Shown: positions 25,841 through 42,577, counted from the first letter of the stretch. The stretch: 64,000 nt of DNA from Phoenix dactylifera (GCF_009389715.1 NC_052409.1:908001-972000); one strand, 5' to 3'. The notes: generated from the letters alone by a model not told the origin. Made by a program: numbers and translations.

Positions 25841-26562
25841 ATGACTCAGATGCATGATAGTCAGGAGAAACTATAACCTATGCCATCACTATAAAGAATG
25901 GAACCGTTAGCTGTAGCACAGTTCAAACTGCTACAAATAGTTTACGGGCTCGTTTGGTTCGCGGAAAATATTTTCCTCTTTAGAAATATAATTCATGAGA
26001 AGTAAATTTCTAGGAAGAGTATATTTAGGAAAGTACTTTTGGCATGTTTGGTTGACCATTGAAAAGTGAGAAATTTCTAAAGTGCTTATGTTTGGTTGAC
26101 TATCCACTGTCCTGAAAAAGTTATATATAATTCCTATTATATCCTTCATAAAAATTAGATTTTTAATGCTTTTTAATGCTGAAGGGTCTTTTTAGGAAAA
26201 AAATAAAAATGGAGTGATTCCCGCCTGATGAAAAAGTAACTTTTCTATGTTTCTTATTGAAAAGACTTGCCCATGAAATGTGGGAATCATATTCTCATGA
26301 GAATACAACTTTTCCATCTTTCTCTTTTAAAATCTCCAACCAAACAAGAGACATCTCAATGATTAAACAGTTTGTTCAAACGAGCATCTCTTCTTTGAAT
26401 TCACCATGTGTAGATAGCGACTCAAGTGGGGCTTTTGAGTGTACTTTTTGGCATTTCTGTGGTCCGCTCTCTAAACCTTTTTGCTACAGCTAACGGTTCC
26501 ATTCTTTATAGTGATGGCACAGGTTATAGTTTCTCTGACTATCATGCATCTGGGTCATGCAC
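25841..26562. repeat. Inverted repeat from duplicated unit A, with a MITE between the arms
   Basis: The left arm (about 25841-25930) is the reverse complement of the right arm (about 26481-26562); both contain the segment around AACGGTTCCATTCTTTATAG. Between them lie a Tourist-like MITE and a stretch matching 31915-32040 in reverse. Copy 3 at 32 kb has only one orientation, so this locus has been rearranged to head-to-head. Confidence 0.7.
25946..26345. mobile_element. Tourist-like MITE, right end missing
   Basis: The left terminus GGGCTCGTTTGGTTCGCGG follows TTAC and the body is similar over about 400 bp to the complete element at 42578-43055. Similarity ends at AAGAGACATCTCA, before the right inverted repeat, so the right end of about 75 bp has been deleted. 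Confidence 0.7.
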
Positions 26563-26662
26563 AAAATTAATTCTTTATGTCATCTTAGTACGCAGATTTT
26601 TTTTTCCCCACAGGAGAATTATAACTGCTGTTTAATTACTTTGGTGCATGTTTTGAATGCAG

Positions 26663-26785
26663 TCACTAATGGGAGCTCTTCTTGTACTCGGTTACTCATC
26701 TGCAGTCTTATCTGTGGTTGCTTCAATGGGACTTGTGTCGTTAGGAAGACAACTGAGTTCCCAAAGCAAGACAAAGAAACCGTAA
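26663..26785 (+). pseudogene. Copy 2 of unit A, last exon
   Basis: After an AATGCAG acceptor the frame SLMGALLVLGYSSAVLSVVA continues through MGLVSLGRQLSSQSKTKKP to TAA 26783-26785. This is the best-preserved version of the C-terminal exon and shows one hydrophobic helix and a basic tail. The first exon at this locus lies in the opposite orientation, so no gene remains. Confidence 0.6.
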
Positions 26786-27517
26786 ATAATCAGGTTTACA
26801 AATGTCAGCTTGCTATTTTAAAGCTACAGATGTATTTTGTTGAAGTGTAATTGAAATATTTCAAATTCCTCCATGCATATGTAAAAATTTGCGTGCTTAT
26901 TGGCAAATACCAATTGCCTGAACGACGTGTTGCTTTCGACTGCGGTTGTGGTTTAGGCACGACCCTTGCAAGCAGGACAGGATGTTGCTACACTGCCTTG
27001 AAGAAAAATTACATCAAAGGCAACTCGTCTTCTCTCTCCCAAATCTATCTATAAATCTAAAGGGAATTGTTAAAAAAAAAATCTCCTTTTCTGTTCTTAC
27101 CATTCCAATGAGTAATTTCTCTGCTCCCTTGGAGACCCCAGGGGCGTGAATCACCTCAGTCAACCCGGCAGGTACAATTCTCCGCGCAATGGCTTAGACA
27201 TTAATATTCTGATATTAGCTTCTATCCTTGAAAAAATATCTTGAATTTAGTTATCAATTAGATTTCTAATTATTTTCCTTCCTCAAAAAGAATTTTTAAT
27301 TAATTTAATCATCTGACTTGTTTAAGCTAGAGGCTTTAGAAAATCAAAATGTTAAAAAACACATTGAGTTTGACTTGTTTTTAATTGAATGGGCTTGTTC
27401 TTAAGCTAGACTCGAGTAGATCTAAAAAAATATATATATGCTTGGAGCTTATATATTTTTCGATCTTTATTAATAAACAATCATTCCAAATAGCAATTTT
27501 TCAAGTGGACTCTCATA

Positions 27518-27905
27518 CTTCACCAAGGTGGTAGCCTAGTTGAAACGGGACGTTTGCTTCCAACCAAGTGGTTACAGGTTCGAAACGTGCGGGCGTCGAT
27601 TAAATTTGGGGACCGGATGCCCCACGCCTGGACACGGGGTCTGGAAGCGCTACTGGTCGGCTGGTAGCCTAGGTGGTGCCAAATGTGACGTACTCACACG
27701 GAGGGTCGGGTCGGGTCGGGTCGGGTAACCGAGCCGATCCACGGGTGGGGAGGGTATGAGTAAAACCGACCGGGGTGCCCAACACACGGTCATTTCTGCC
27801 CGCATCGAACATTCTTCTGATGGGGTGGGGGCCCAATAGGGGCTACTACGCGGGGGTGGGCTCCCCTCTTCCCCTTCTTTTTCAGCAAAAAAAAAAAAAA
27901 AAAAA
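27518..27905 (+). mobile_element. SINE with perfect 15-bp target duplication
   Basis: The target duplication AAGTGGACTCTCATA is at 27503-27517 and again at 27906-27920. The tRNA-derived head has an A-box-like GTGGTAGCCTAGTTG (27529-27543) and B-box GGTTCGAAACG (near 27578). A body of about 300 bp with (GGGTC)n at 27705-27724 and a tail of about 20 A follow. Related copies are at 15144-15656 and, on the minus strand, 54334-54699. Confidence 0.9.
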
Positions 27906-28283
27906 AAGTGGACTCTCATAAAAAAAAAAAGAGTAGAAGTGGCTTGAATTTGCAAAAAATAAGAATAAAGTAAGCCATTTTTATAAAATCCTCAAGAGAG
28001 GAATCTAACCAAAATTAATGCACTAAGTAAAACATATGTGATCATTGGAAGTTAATATATGAATACAATCTGTGTTAGGGTTCTACGAGCAAAATTTTTA
28101 TAAACATATGAAATAAACTGAAAAATAAGAGATCAAGGAATAAAATGATGGTCTAGAAACTCTCCTCGGCCTCCGGCTTATCATGATTGAACCGAACAAA
28201 CAAAACCGAAAGGACAAAGAAAAATCACGAGCGATAGTTTATCCCCAAGCACGCTCCGAAGGAGTTGGAATTGGTCCCGCGCG

Positions 28284-28288
<5 letters not shown>

Positions 28289-28321
<33 letters not shown>
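28289..28321. repeat. (TC)n microsatellite
   Basis: About 16 uninterrupted TC units. Confidence 0.95.
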
Positions 28322-28324
<3 letters not shown>

Positions 28325-28457
28325 TGGCGAGGGAGCCGCGGCTTCTGTGAAAGATCCCAACTGCATAATTGTGGGCCGTTGCATTGTAATCTGAGTCTTC
28401 TCTTCTCGGTTTCGATTCCGCTTGTATCTTCCCCAATGCTCGGGGGGTTCCTCGCTT

Positions 28458-29470
28458 TGTCTTAATAATGTAAAAGAGGGCGGTCAAAGTGATTAGTTAG
28501 CAGTTATAATGTTTTTATTTAGAACAAGGTATAAAGTATAAGACTATATTTGGAAGCTTTATATATCCATAGCCAAAATTTGGATGCCACCTTCACTTTT
28601 GGCCGTGGTCCCGGAAGATTCCCATCTCAGTCAGACATGAGGAGAACTTTGCGGGAAAGTGGACGGATAAGCAGGGTATATAAAAGGAGGGATCCTTTTA
28701 AAATAATGATTTCAAAATTCACGAATACTTATGTCCCCTTCAGTTTAGACATGCACGTGAAGACTTAGATGTCTCGACAATTAAATTAATCGATCAGGAA
28801 AACCAACTATAACGACTTCATAGTCTAACGACGTCATTTGCCGTACACACGGCGATTAATTAAGTGTAAGTGACACTAGACTATTTAAGTCTAATCAATT
28901 GCCGTACACACGGCGATTAATTAGACATATCCCAATCCAAAAATAGAAGTCCAGGACATTGCAATTAATCGTCCTTTGTACACACGAGAGTGTTGTTCCT
29001 GCAAGTATTTGGGCTGAAATTTGGATGCCGCCGTTCCATGCCCAATGGTTGTCCACCGGTCACCCATGGCCGCTCTCCGTATCCAGTCAGCTATCGTGAT
29101 GAAATTCCCCTTTAAAAATACTCTGTCGGCTCCAAAAACTCTCTTCGCATGGAACATGCCCTTTTAGGTAGCCTGCAGCTCCACCTCAATGACGGCCCAC
29201 CGGGTGATGCGTCGCCGTCCAGCTGCAATCAGCTTATCCAGATGATCTCTAATCACAAAGCTCACTTCTCCGTATGCTCCATCCTCCGACCAGCTACCAT
29301 CGAAGTTCAGTCGATGGGTCTTCACTTTTGGCCTAAAGTCTTGGCATGCACTTTAAAAATTCCAAGCTGAAGGGGCAGGTAAGTTACGGAAAGTCTTGAT
29401 AACGTCATGATTTTATCATTATTTTAAAAGGATCCCTCCTTTTGTATACCCTGCGTATGCGTCGACTTTT
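28458..29470 (+). repeat. Duplicated segment matching 6220-7500
   Basis: It holds two nearly identical hairpin-like words, GCCGTACACACGGCGATTAA, at about 28851 and 28902, and a residual LINE RNase H piece on the minus strand (about 29000-29160). It leads directly into the membrane-protein copy C region, which is now separated from it by a LINE insertion. Confidence 0.75.
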
Positions 29471-29481
29471 AAAAATGCCCT

Positions 29482-30387
29482 CTCTTTTTTTTTTTGTGAA
29501 AACGACAATTCATATAACTCTAACGTGAGTACATCCAGCCAAATCAAAAGAAAGTAAAGAGAACAAAGGAATGGGAGTATCAGCTACATATGTCCAAAGG
29601 AGTTCCCTGAAGTGTCGGGCGACGTAGGAGGCGACCCAATTAGCTGTTCTGTTCGCCTTCCGGTACACATGTGCTGCCTGAAAATCACTTATCTCCTAAA
29701 CCAATCTTCGGATCTCTAGGATGAGAGGGTGATCGTCACCGTACCTGTCCATACCCCAGATCCAATCGATCACCACATAAGAGTCCCCCTCGAGATGCAC
29801 TCGCTCGGCGCCGAGAACCTTCCTTACATAGGATAAACCCTCCCAAGCAGCCCGCAACTCCGCCCCAACAACGGTGAGCCTTGGCATACGACGGCCACCG
29901 GCGGCTATCAACCTGCCTAAAAAGTCTCTGATCACAAATCTCACACCTCCAGAAACACCGTCAACCGACTGATAACAATTAAAGTTCATCTTGAGATGAC
30001 TAAGGGGTGGAGGCACTCATAAAATAAGGGCGAACCTGGGCGCTGTAACAACGGAAAGAGTATTCCAGATGTCTCTGGCCATTCCAGAAGAGAACAAAGC
30101 AGCAGCAGCGGTGATCTCCCCTATATGTAGCACAGCTCGATCCACCACCATCCTCGAAGCCCACCTCTTATCCTCAAATAGACCAGCATTCCTATCCAAC
30201 CAAATGTAATAAGCCAGGTGCACTAACAGTATGCCCGCCTCGACAAAACTGGGACTCCGTATAGATGCTGTCAGCATGTGAATCAGATCCTATGCCGACA
30301 CTACCAAATGGGGTAATCGAACAGGACCTACTCTATGTCTCTGAGTCTCTCTGGGAAAAACAATACCCTTCATTTGACCAACAAAAA
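29482..30387 (-). mobile_element. 5'-truncated LINE with RNase H domain and target duplication
   Basis: On the minus strand the order is YYIWLDRNAGLFED (around 30200), then an RNase H domain at 30016-29696 with NFNCYQS, FVIRDFLGRLIAAGG, GAELRAAWEGL and LEGDSYVVIDWI, then 3' untranslated sequence and a poly(A) tail (T-run at about 29484-29494). The target duplication AAAAATGCCCT is at 29471-29481 and 30388-30398. The paralogous stretch at 7505-7530 runs through the same site uninterrupted, so this is an insertion after duplication. Confidence 0.85.
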
Positions 30388-30436
30388 AAAAATGCCCTTC
30401 CCTACTGTTAACTTGCGACGGCCTCCGTTTCTCCTC

Positions 30437-30883
30437 ATGTTTGAGATGGGAAGCTGCCGGGGCGCGGAATCGCGACTCTCCTGCACGAGCCCACATAAAA
30501 ATGGAGATGGTAGGGAGGCCAGCAACCACTCAGCTCTGCGCGCTTTGGTCCAAGGCATGCCCATGTTCGCTATAGGCGTGGTGGCGACACTCTCCTCGTC
30601 CTACGTCGCCATGGGAGATGGACAAGCTTCGACGAAGTTTGCCTTCTCTTTGCTCGGCCTCTTCTCCTCTTTTCTAGCATCCATCACGTTCCGTCCTAAA
30701 CTTCCCTCCATCGCCTCGTTCTTCGAAGACATCACCGTTATCTTCATGGCGTCCACTTTTGGGTCGCTGGTTTGCATCGTTGCTGCCGTCCGGGATCCTT
30801 GGATTGTGTACTCGGTGTGCATGGTTCCTTTGCTGCCTCTCGATCGAAGTCCATGCATGTTGCTGCTCCGTTGTTTCAATTGA
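30437..30883 (+). pseudogene. Unknown membrane-protein gene, copy C (truncated)
   Basis: From ATG 30437 (MFEMGSCRGAESRLSC) this copy follows copies A and B. It has a 33-base in-frame deletion (11 codons, including ANFTSMDM) that joins STK to FAFSLLGLF. A TGG codon is changed to TGA at 30881-30883 within CFNW, which ends the frame at 148 codons. Downstream it has the four-A version seen in copy B. The upstream promoter stretch is shortened: the bases between CGGCCTCCGT and CTTCTCCTCATG are missing. The LINE at 29482-30387 sits just upstream. Confidence 0.6.
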
Positions 30884-32238
30884 ATCCTCCGCAAAACCCA
30901 GCATCAATTTTCGCTCATGGTTCTCCGCCCTCAACAAATCGGTTCCCCGCTCTATGGTTGTCGACGTTGCTGGTTCTGCTGCTGCCGATGGTCTGGTAAT
31001 ATGTAAATGGAGAAAAACAAAATAAATTTTATGTAAACGAATGAGCCAACCTACTGTTACTGTCGAGTGAAACTACGTCTTTGATCTGATTCTACTATAC
31101 TATTTTGGGCGATGATTACCTTGGTGTTCTTCGCTGAAGGGGTTCGACTTGAGTAAACTGGGCAAGATGTGCTCTGTTTCCATTTTGGCTGGTCTTGTCA
31201 TGCTCCCGACCCAAAAACAGAGGTTGAGGACGTTGCAAGTAATCGCCATACACACGGAAGGATTGGTCCTACAAATATCAAGAACTTTTAACCTGCTAAT
31301 AAATTTAATGTAAATCTGATAATATATAATTCATACATAGATAATAATAATTGTTAAAATAACAAAAAATTTAAAATAAAATATTTAATATATTCATATA
31401 CATCACCGAGAGTCAGAAGCAAGATAATTCATGAGATTTGCAACCCTAAATTGAACTTCGGGTGCTTAGCATATCCGCAGTTAGTCCTCAAGTAAACTCA
31501 TTTCAAAAAAATGCTTTGTTTTTTCTCATAGAAAAATGTTTTTTTTAAATGCTTTTTAGAACCACTAAAGTATAGCCCCTGCTTAGCAGCATAAGAAGAC
31601 AAACAAATGTAAACCTTTTATTTATGTATCTATTAGTGCAGATACCTTTTAATCCTAATGACTATATGCTTGAAACTTTTCCTGTTTTAAAGTTTTTGGC
31701 TTTCCCCTGTGCAGAAGGCTCAGAAATAACTTGGTGGCTGATAGGTTTGTGGAGAAGACTAGGAGAGGAGAATCATGGGTGTGGCGGTTTCAGTAGTTGA
31801 TGGCTATAAGCGCCAACCATAGGGTTAACTTGGCAAGTTGATTTTGGGTGAAATCGCCAGGTGAGAGTTGAGGAGTTGGGTGGTTATCTTCCAGCTCAGA
31901 TACCTAGCAAAAAGGTTCAGAGAGCAGACCACGGAAATGCCTAAAAGTACACTCAAAAGCCCCACTTGAGTCACTATCTATACATGGTGAATTCAAAGAA
32001 GAGAGAGTCGTTTGAACAAAACCGTTTAATCATCATTTATGCAAACTATTTGTGGCAGTTTGAACTGTGCTACAGCTAACGGTTCCATACTTTATAGTGA
32101 TGACATAGGTTATAGTTTCTCTGACTATCATGCATCTGAGTCATGACCTGTATGTTCAGCTTAATTACCTAGTAGAAATTATATTGATTAACCTTAATCC
32201 TCGGTGCCATCATGTGTATTACGTATCAATTCTTGCAG

Positions 32239-33050
32239 ATTGCCAAAGCTATGATCAAAACTGGGAAGCTGCTTTCTAGAGGTCCTGTTATAAAAACTGA
32301 TGAGAGGCCTAAGAAGGAAAGCAGGATGCTGAAGGTAACAGATTCTATTGCATACTTCAACTATATTATATGTTTTAATATTAAAACTGAGATCGATGTT
32401 CCATCATTATTTTGCAGTTTGGAGGAGCACAAGTTGAGTTGACTCCAGGGGAAAACTTGCATTGGTGCTGCTATTGGTTTTGTTTTTGGGTAAGTCCAGC
32501 TCTTCAGCATTTCAACTAGTATAGTGTATTTCTTGGTTTGGTAACTGTGGGATCGAGAACCACGAACATCACCTATGGGTGACAAAAGAAAGTGTTCAAG
32601 GCCATTTCCTGGGTGGTGGTGGTTCGCCATGGACAGGCATCCGATCTTGATCAGGCAGCTATATATGAGTGAGATTCTTGATTGTTTTACAATGTGAAAT
32701 TTGAGTTGATCATCATCAATTTATCTGAAGAATGTGTTAATTATGATCTGTGGACTTTGAGATTATATTACTCTCTTGGGAACTAAGTCAGGGCATCCAA
32801 AGCATTCCAGAAAGTTCATTGCAGTATGCAAATGATAATGCACTGCTCCTAGCAATAGACTTTTTGTTTTCCCCACAGAAGAATTATAATTGCTGTTTAA
32901 TTACTTTGGTGCATGTTTTGAATGCAGTCACTAAGAGGAGCTCATCTTGTACTCGGTTACTCATCTGCAGTCTTATCTACTTTTGCTTCAATGGGACTTG
33001 TGTCGTTAGGAAGACATCTGAGTTCCCAAAGCAAGACACAGAAACCGTAA
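32239..33050 (+). pseudogene. Broken copy 3 of a small membrane-protein gene (unit A3)
   Basis: Exon pieces with splice-like borders: 32239-32334 (IAKAMIKTGKLLSRGPVIKT), 32418-32489 (FGGAQVE then a broken frame), a piece near 32760-32850 (SWELSQGIQSIPESS) and a last exon at about 32927-33050 ending KTQKP-stop, with a hydrophobic helix LVLGYSSAVLSTFASMGL. The second exon has one extra G near 32450 relative to copy 1 and TTG in place of TGG, so it is frameshifted. Between them the three copies let the ancestral exon order be read, but the family is not recognised. It is not similar to the four-copy membrane-protein gene. Confidence 0.55.
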
Positions 33051-33628
33051 ATAATCAGGTTTACAAATGTCAGCTTGCTAGTTTAAAGCTACAGATGTAT
33101 TTTGTTGAAGTGTAATTGAAATATTTCAAATTCCTCCATGCATTTGTAAAAATTTGCGTGCTTATTGGCAAATACCAATTGCCGGAACGACGTGTTGCTT
33201 TCATCTGCGGTGGTGGTTTAAGTGGGACCCTTTGCAAGCAGGACAGGATGTTGCTACGCTGCCTTTGATGACCACCAACTCATATTTCCCCCATCTTAGA
33301 ATACCAGTTTCCATACCCCTCAGACATCGTATTACTTCTAGCGCTGGTCTTTAAAATGAATCAAAATAATCAGAATCCCAATAAGATTCATAGGTGGATT
33401 AGATGCTTTTGGAGAGGCGTGCAGGCGGATGAATGAGGCGGATTAGATGCTTCTGTCAACTCAAGACTTGAGGCAAGCACTGATTAATAATTTAATATAG
33501 ACCGTTAGGTATAATTTGTATCATTAAGTAATAATTTTTTTTTGCTAGATAATTTTATATTAATCTATATTATTTTTGTTATATAGAATCTGTGCATGAA
33601 TATATTTCAAATATACCGAATGTGATGG

Positions 33629-33632
<4 letters not shown>

Positions 33633-33660
<28 letters not shown>
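33633..33660. repeat. (AT)n microsatellite
   Basis: About 14 uninterrupted AT units. Confidence 0.95.
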
Positions 33661-33769
33661 TCTCTTGATGACTCAAGTGAAATTAAAGAGTATGTATATG
33701 AATATATCTGAAATGTACCTATGATGAAATAGAAAGATATATTTTTTTTCCCTCTTGATTGCTCCAGCC

Positions 33770-33880
33770 CAATTGATGCTGGGTTTTGCGAAGTGTGGGT
33801 CCAATTGAAACAATGGGTCCAATTGAAACAACGGAGCAACATGCATGGATTTCCATCGAGAAGCAGCAAAGGGATCATGC
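33770..33880 (-). pseudogene. Minus-strand 3' fragment of the unknown membrane-protein gene
   Basis: The reverse complement covers the region from GGAAATCCATGCATGTTGCT to GGGTTTTGC's complement, equivalent to codons about 145-167 of copy A. The words GGGTCCAATTGAAACA are repeated in tandem here. The rest of the gene is absent. Confidence 0.6.
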
Positions 33881-34633
33881 AGAGACCGTTTTTGGGAGGG
33901 CATTGATAACAGTTTTTTTTTTTTTTTTTTTCCAAATACTTTTTAGAACCACTAAAGCATTTATAATTGTTATAAATCTTTAAAATAATATAAATCCGAT
34001 AATATGTAATTCATACATAGATAATAATAATTGTTAAAATAACTAAATCTGTAAAATAAAATATTTAATACATTTGTATGGACCACGGAGAGTCGAGATA
34101 ATAAGTTATTAGGAATATGACGGAACGAAAGACCAAGGAAAGGAATAAGAATGCACCAAAATGCAGTTCATGACATTTGGGATTCTAAAATGAACTTCGA
34201 GTACTTAATGTCTCCGCAGTTAGTCCTCAAGCAAACTTATTTTGAAAAAATGCTTTATTTTTTTAAAAAATATTTTTTATTTTTAAAATGTGAATGGATG
34301 GATTGTCACGGATCTTGGTGTACCCAACGGCCCTGACAACAGTGTTTCCACTCTTCTTCTCTATTTTCAAAGAGGGTGAAAAGTTTAGTCCCACATTGCC
34401 TGCCAAAAGCAACATCCGCGAGTTTAAGTAACATGAGCTTCCATATTGGGCTAGGAGTTTAGTCCACATTGTTTAACTCAAGATACATTTACTGGTTCAA
34501 ATAACATGGGCTCTTTTCTTATTATTGTAGTTTGATTAGCAGAAGATCTATTTGGAGAGAGAGCTGTCCTGAAAAATCACCTCCTAACTCTTCATCGTCA
34601 CGGGATCCAACAGAAATCAGCCAGGGACTCGGT

Positions 34634-34651
34634 GGTGACTAAATAGTCACC
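34634..34651. repeat. Perfect palindrome GGTGACTA-AA-TAGTCACC
   Basis: Eight-base arms with a two-base spacer. The same words recur as GGTGACTA at 34670 and TAGTCACC at 34693, giving an 85-bp cluster in inverted orientation just upstream of membrane-protein copy D. It looks like the end of a small DNA element, but no target duplication was found. Confidence 0.5.
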
Positions 34652-34730
34652 GACTGCGGCAGGCACGTTGGTGACTACTGAAATTAGTCAGTTAGTCACC
34701 AAGGTGCCCACAAAGTAATATGTTACTACC

Positions 34731-35358
34731 ATGAACGTGATGGGAAGCTGCTGGGGAGGCGCGGAATCCCGACTCTCTTGCACGAGCCCATATAGAAATG
34801 GAGATGGTAGGGAGGCAAGCAACCACTCAGCTCTGCGCACTTTGGTCCGAGGCATGCCCATGTTCGCTCTAGGCGTGGTGGCGACACTCTTCTCGTCCCA
34901 CATCGCCATGAGAGATCGATGGGCAAGCTTTGATGAAGCCCAGCGTCGCCAACTTCACCTCGATGGACATGTTCGCCTTCTCTTTGCTCGGCCTCTTCTC
35001 CTCTTCTCTAGCATCCATCACGTTCCGTCCTAAACTTCCCTCCATCGCCTCGTTCTTTGTAGACATCACTGTTATCTTCGTGGCGTCCACTTTTGGGTCG
35101 CTGGTTTGCATCGTTGCTGCCGTCCGGCATCATTGGATTGTGTACTCGGTGTGCGCGGTTCCTTTACTGCCTCTCGATCGAGGTCCATGGATGTCTCTGC
35201 TCCGTTGTTTCAATTGGATCCTCCGCAAAAACCCAGCATCAATTTTCGATCATGCGCATGCCATTGTCACAGCCTGTCGTGGCTGCTTAATAAATCGGCT
35301 CTCCGCTGTATGGTTGTCGACGTTGCTGGTTCTGCTGCTGCTGCTGATGGTCTGGTAA
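34731..35358 (+). pseudogene. Unknown membrane-protein gene, copy D (frameshifted)
   Basis: ATG 34731 opens a frame (MNVMGSCWGGAESRLSC) that matches copies A-C to about 34915. A four-base insertion (AGAGATCGATGGGC here, AGAGATGGGC in copy A) then shifts it to a stop at 35033. The original frame resumes from ATG 34930 (MKPSVANFTSMDM) to 35358, 142 codons, with the five-A version and the NPASIFDHAHAIV and LSTLLVLLLL tail of copy A. The sequence upstream of the start differs from copies A and B, so the TATA box is not conserved here. Confidence 0.6.
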
Positions 35359-35969
35359 TATGTAAATCGAGAAAATCAAAATAAATTATATGTAAAACGA
35401 ATGGGCCAATGATTATATGTAATCTTTGACCTGATTCCACTGTACTATTTTGGGTCGATGATTACCTTGGTTTTCTTTTTTTTTTTTTTTTTCTTTTGCT
35501 ACAAATTACTTGGTATTCTTCCGTGAATATGTTCGATTTGAGTAAACTGAGCTAGATGTGCTCTGTATCCAACTTGGCTGGTCTTGTCATGCTCCAAATC
35601 CAAAAATAGAGGCTGAGGACATTGCAATGAATCGCTGCACACACGCACACGGGAGGATTGGTCCTACAAATATGAAGAACCTTCAACCTGCTAATAAATT
35701 TAATATAAATCTGATAATATGTAATTCATACATAGATAATAATAATTGTTAAAATATCTAAAATTTTAAAATTCAATATTTAATATATCTGCACGGATCA
35801 CGAAGAGTCAGAAGCAAGATAATTCATGAGATTTGCAACTCTAAAATGAACTTTGAGTCCTTAGCAGGTCCGCAATTAGTCCTAAGTAAGCTCATTTAGA
35901 AAAAAATGTTATATTTTTTTAATAAAAAAATGCTCTTTCTTTTGGTACAGTGGCGGAAGACATGAGTCA

Positions 35970-36200
35970 CACGACTCGCAGAGCACTAGAACCACATATG
36001 CTCTCGTCACCGCTAAGCCGAGGTTTAAGAAACTGACCAAATGCAACGGTCTTTACTCATTCCTGCCGGGGGCGGACGGACCGATTGCACTCCGGTGGCT
36101 GGATGCATGAGCTCACCGCTCACCGGGTAGTGTTAAGATCCCACCCCAGCTCGCCCCTCTTTTAATTGCACCCTCGCCAAGACAACTTGGGGAAAGGGGT
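35970..36200 (+). repeat. Upstream flank of the intact ADH gene with an empty SINE site
   Basis: It matches 14905-15131 and continues directly through GGAAAGGGGTCCAGCGAGA, the unoccupied version of the SINE target at 15132-15667. Confidence 0.75.
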
Positions 36201-36305
36201 CCAGCGAGAAAGGAACGGACGGCGAGCGCGAGAACATAAAACGAGAGAGGAAGGGATAGAAAGGGATAAGAAAGCGACCGGATTAGAAGCTAGAAGCTCT
36301 CTCTC

Positions 36306-41400
<5,095 letters not shown>

Positions 41401-42114
41401 AGTGTTCCATCGTCAGATTGTATTATAGGACCTAAGATTATGATATCATCATCTGTAGTGGACTTTTGTGCATCCTGTCCTAGGGCAATGTGGTCTACAA
41501 TAGTAAGATGAGGGTGAAGCCATATTGCCAGTCATGTTCTAATGAACTTACCTTGTCGGTATTTTTCTGCCTCCTTTCTTTGTTTGCCAGCTATTTGCAT
41601 GCTTCGGAATTTGAGAATGAGGATAATGTATTCGTCCGCATATCTTTTGGGGAACATCCAACTTTTAAATGTGGTCGAGGCCAATATTCAGTATCTTCAG
41701 AAAATCCTTGGATGATAGTTGGAGAAAAAAATAATTTTGTCAGCAATAAGTGAGATGATGATGGATCTGGTACTTCATGTATAAGGACGGATTGTGTTTA
41801 TGGAATCCTAAATTCAAATTTCCTATTCGTGTGAAATTATCAAAATAAAGATCTGACACAGTCGGTACCGCATTTGATTTTAAACAATGTATCCGGGTCC
41901 CTCACGAGGAAATTGCCTCCTCGAACCCGAATATTTAGCTGCTGGTGGAGAGGCTGCATTTGTTTGAAAAATTTAATAAATTACCTTTTTTTAAATTAAG
42001 AATAAATTATATTTATATCTAATAATTTGAAAAATTAACCATCGCCGTTAGTGTTCGCACGGTAGAGGGATGTTCTCCTCCTTAGCATGAAACAGGGGCA
42101 TCTCCTGTTTGAGG
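41401..42114. other. 3' flank of ADH3, no gene seen
   Basis: To about 42030 the sequence is the flank shared with 20836-21430, which sets the right end of the ADH duplication. The remainder is AT-rich. Confidence 0.6.
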
Positions 42115-42519
42115 CTAGTTATCTATTTTTTGGAATGAGATGATGATGGAATCGGCCTCATATATGGCGGCGGCGGCGGCAGAGATCGTGGCAAAATGGG
42201 AGGCATCTAACCTTTGGCCCTTATGAAAGGAATTGTCTATGCCGACCTTGCCTGGAGGATCACCACCCTCAAGAACCAAGGGGTCAACGACGGCGGCAGA
42301 AGGGAAAGGGAAGGGATCGAACGATTTGAGGGCGAAGGAGGACGACGACAACAAGGCGTGGCCATGGAGGTTGGAGAGGGTTTGCTGGAAGGTGCAGGGG
42401 ACATTGTCAATGCTGGAGAATCCAATCTCCCGTTCGAGGACTCTTCTCCATCTGTCGCCGTCGTCCTTGGTGGTGGTAGCGAGGCTGTCAAAATCATTGT
42501 TGTTGGCTTCCTCCTCCAT
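42115..42519 (-). CDS. Hypothetical protein (134 aa)
   Basis: The frame from ATG 42519 (MEEEANNNDFDSLATTTKDD) runs open to 42115. It has an acidic N-terminus, then DRWRRVLEREIGFSS, a serine-rich stretch, and an alanine run (ISAAAAAIYEAD) from a CGG-type repeat. GC content is clearly higher than the flanks, which favours a real coding exon over chance. I do not recognise a domain. It may be the first exon of a longer gene or a truncated fragment; no further exon was found on the minus strand to the left. A Tourist-like MITE (42578-43055) sits 58 bp upstream of the ATG, so any promoter would be displaced or supplied by it. Confidence 0.35.
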   Translation of the reverse strand: MEEEANNNDFDSLATTTKDDGDRWRRVLEREIGFSSIDNVPCTFQQTLSNLHGHALLSSSSFALKSFDPFPFPSAAVVDPLVLEGGDPPGKVGIDNSFHKGQRLDASHFATISAAAAAIYEADSIIISFQKIDN

Positions 42520-42577
42520 TACGGGAACTCCCAAAACCCACGCACACACCCGTAGCGCACGGAGGCAGAAATTCTTA

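Noticed and set aside
27540-27955. Frames with Gly/Arg repeats near 27.6-27.9 kb
   Set aside because: They lie within the SINE; the repeats come from its (GGGTC)n stretch.
28289-28384. An Arg-Glu repeat protein on the minus strand
   Set aside because: Encoded by the (TC)n microsatellite.
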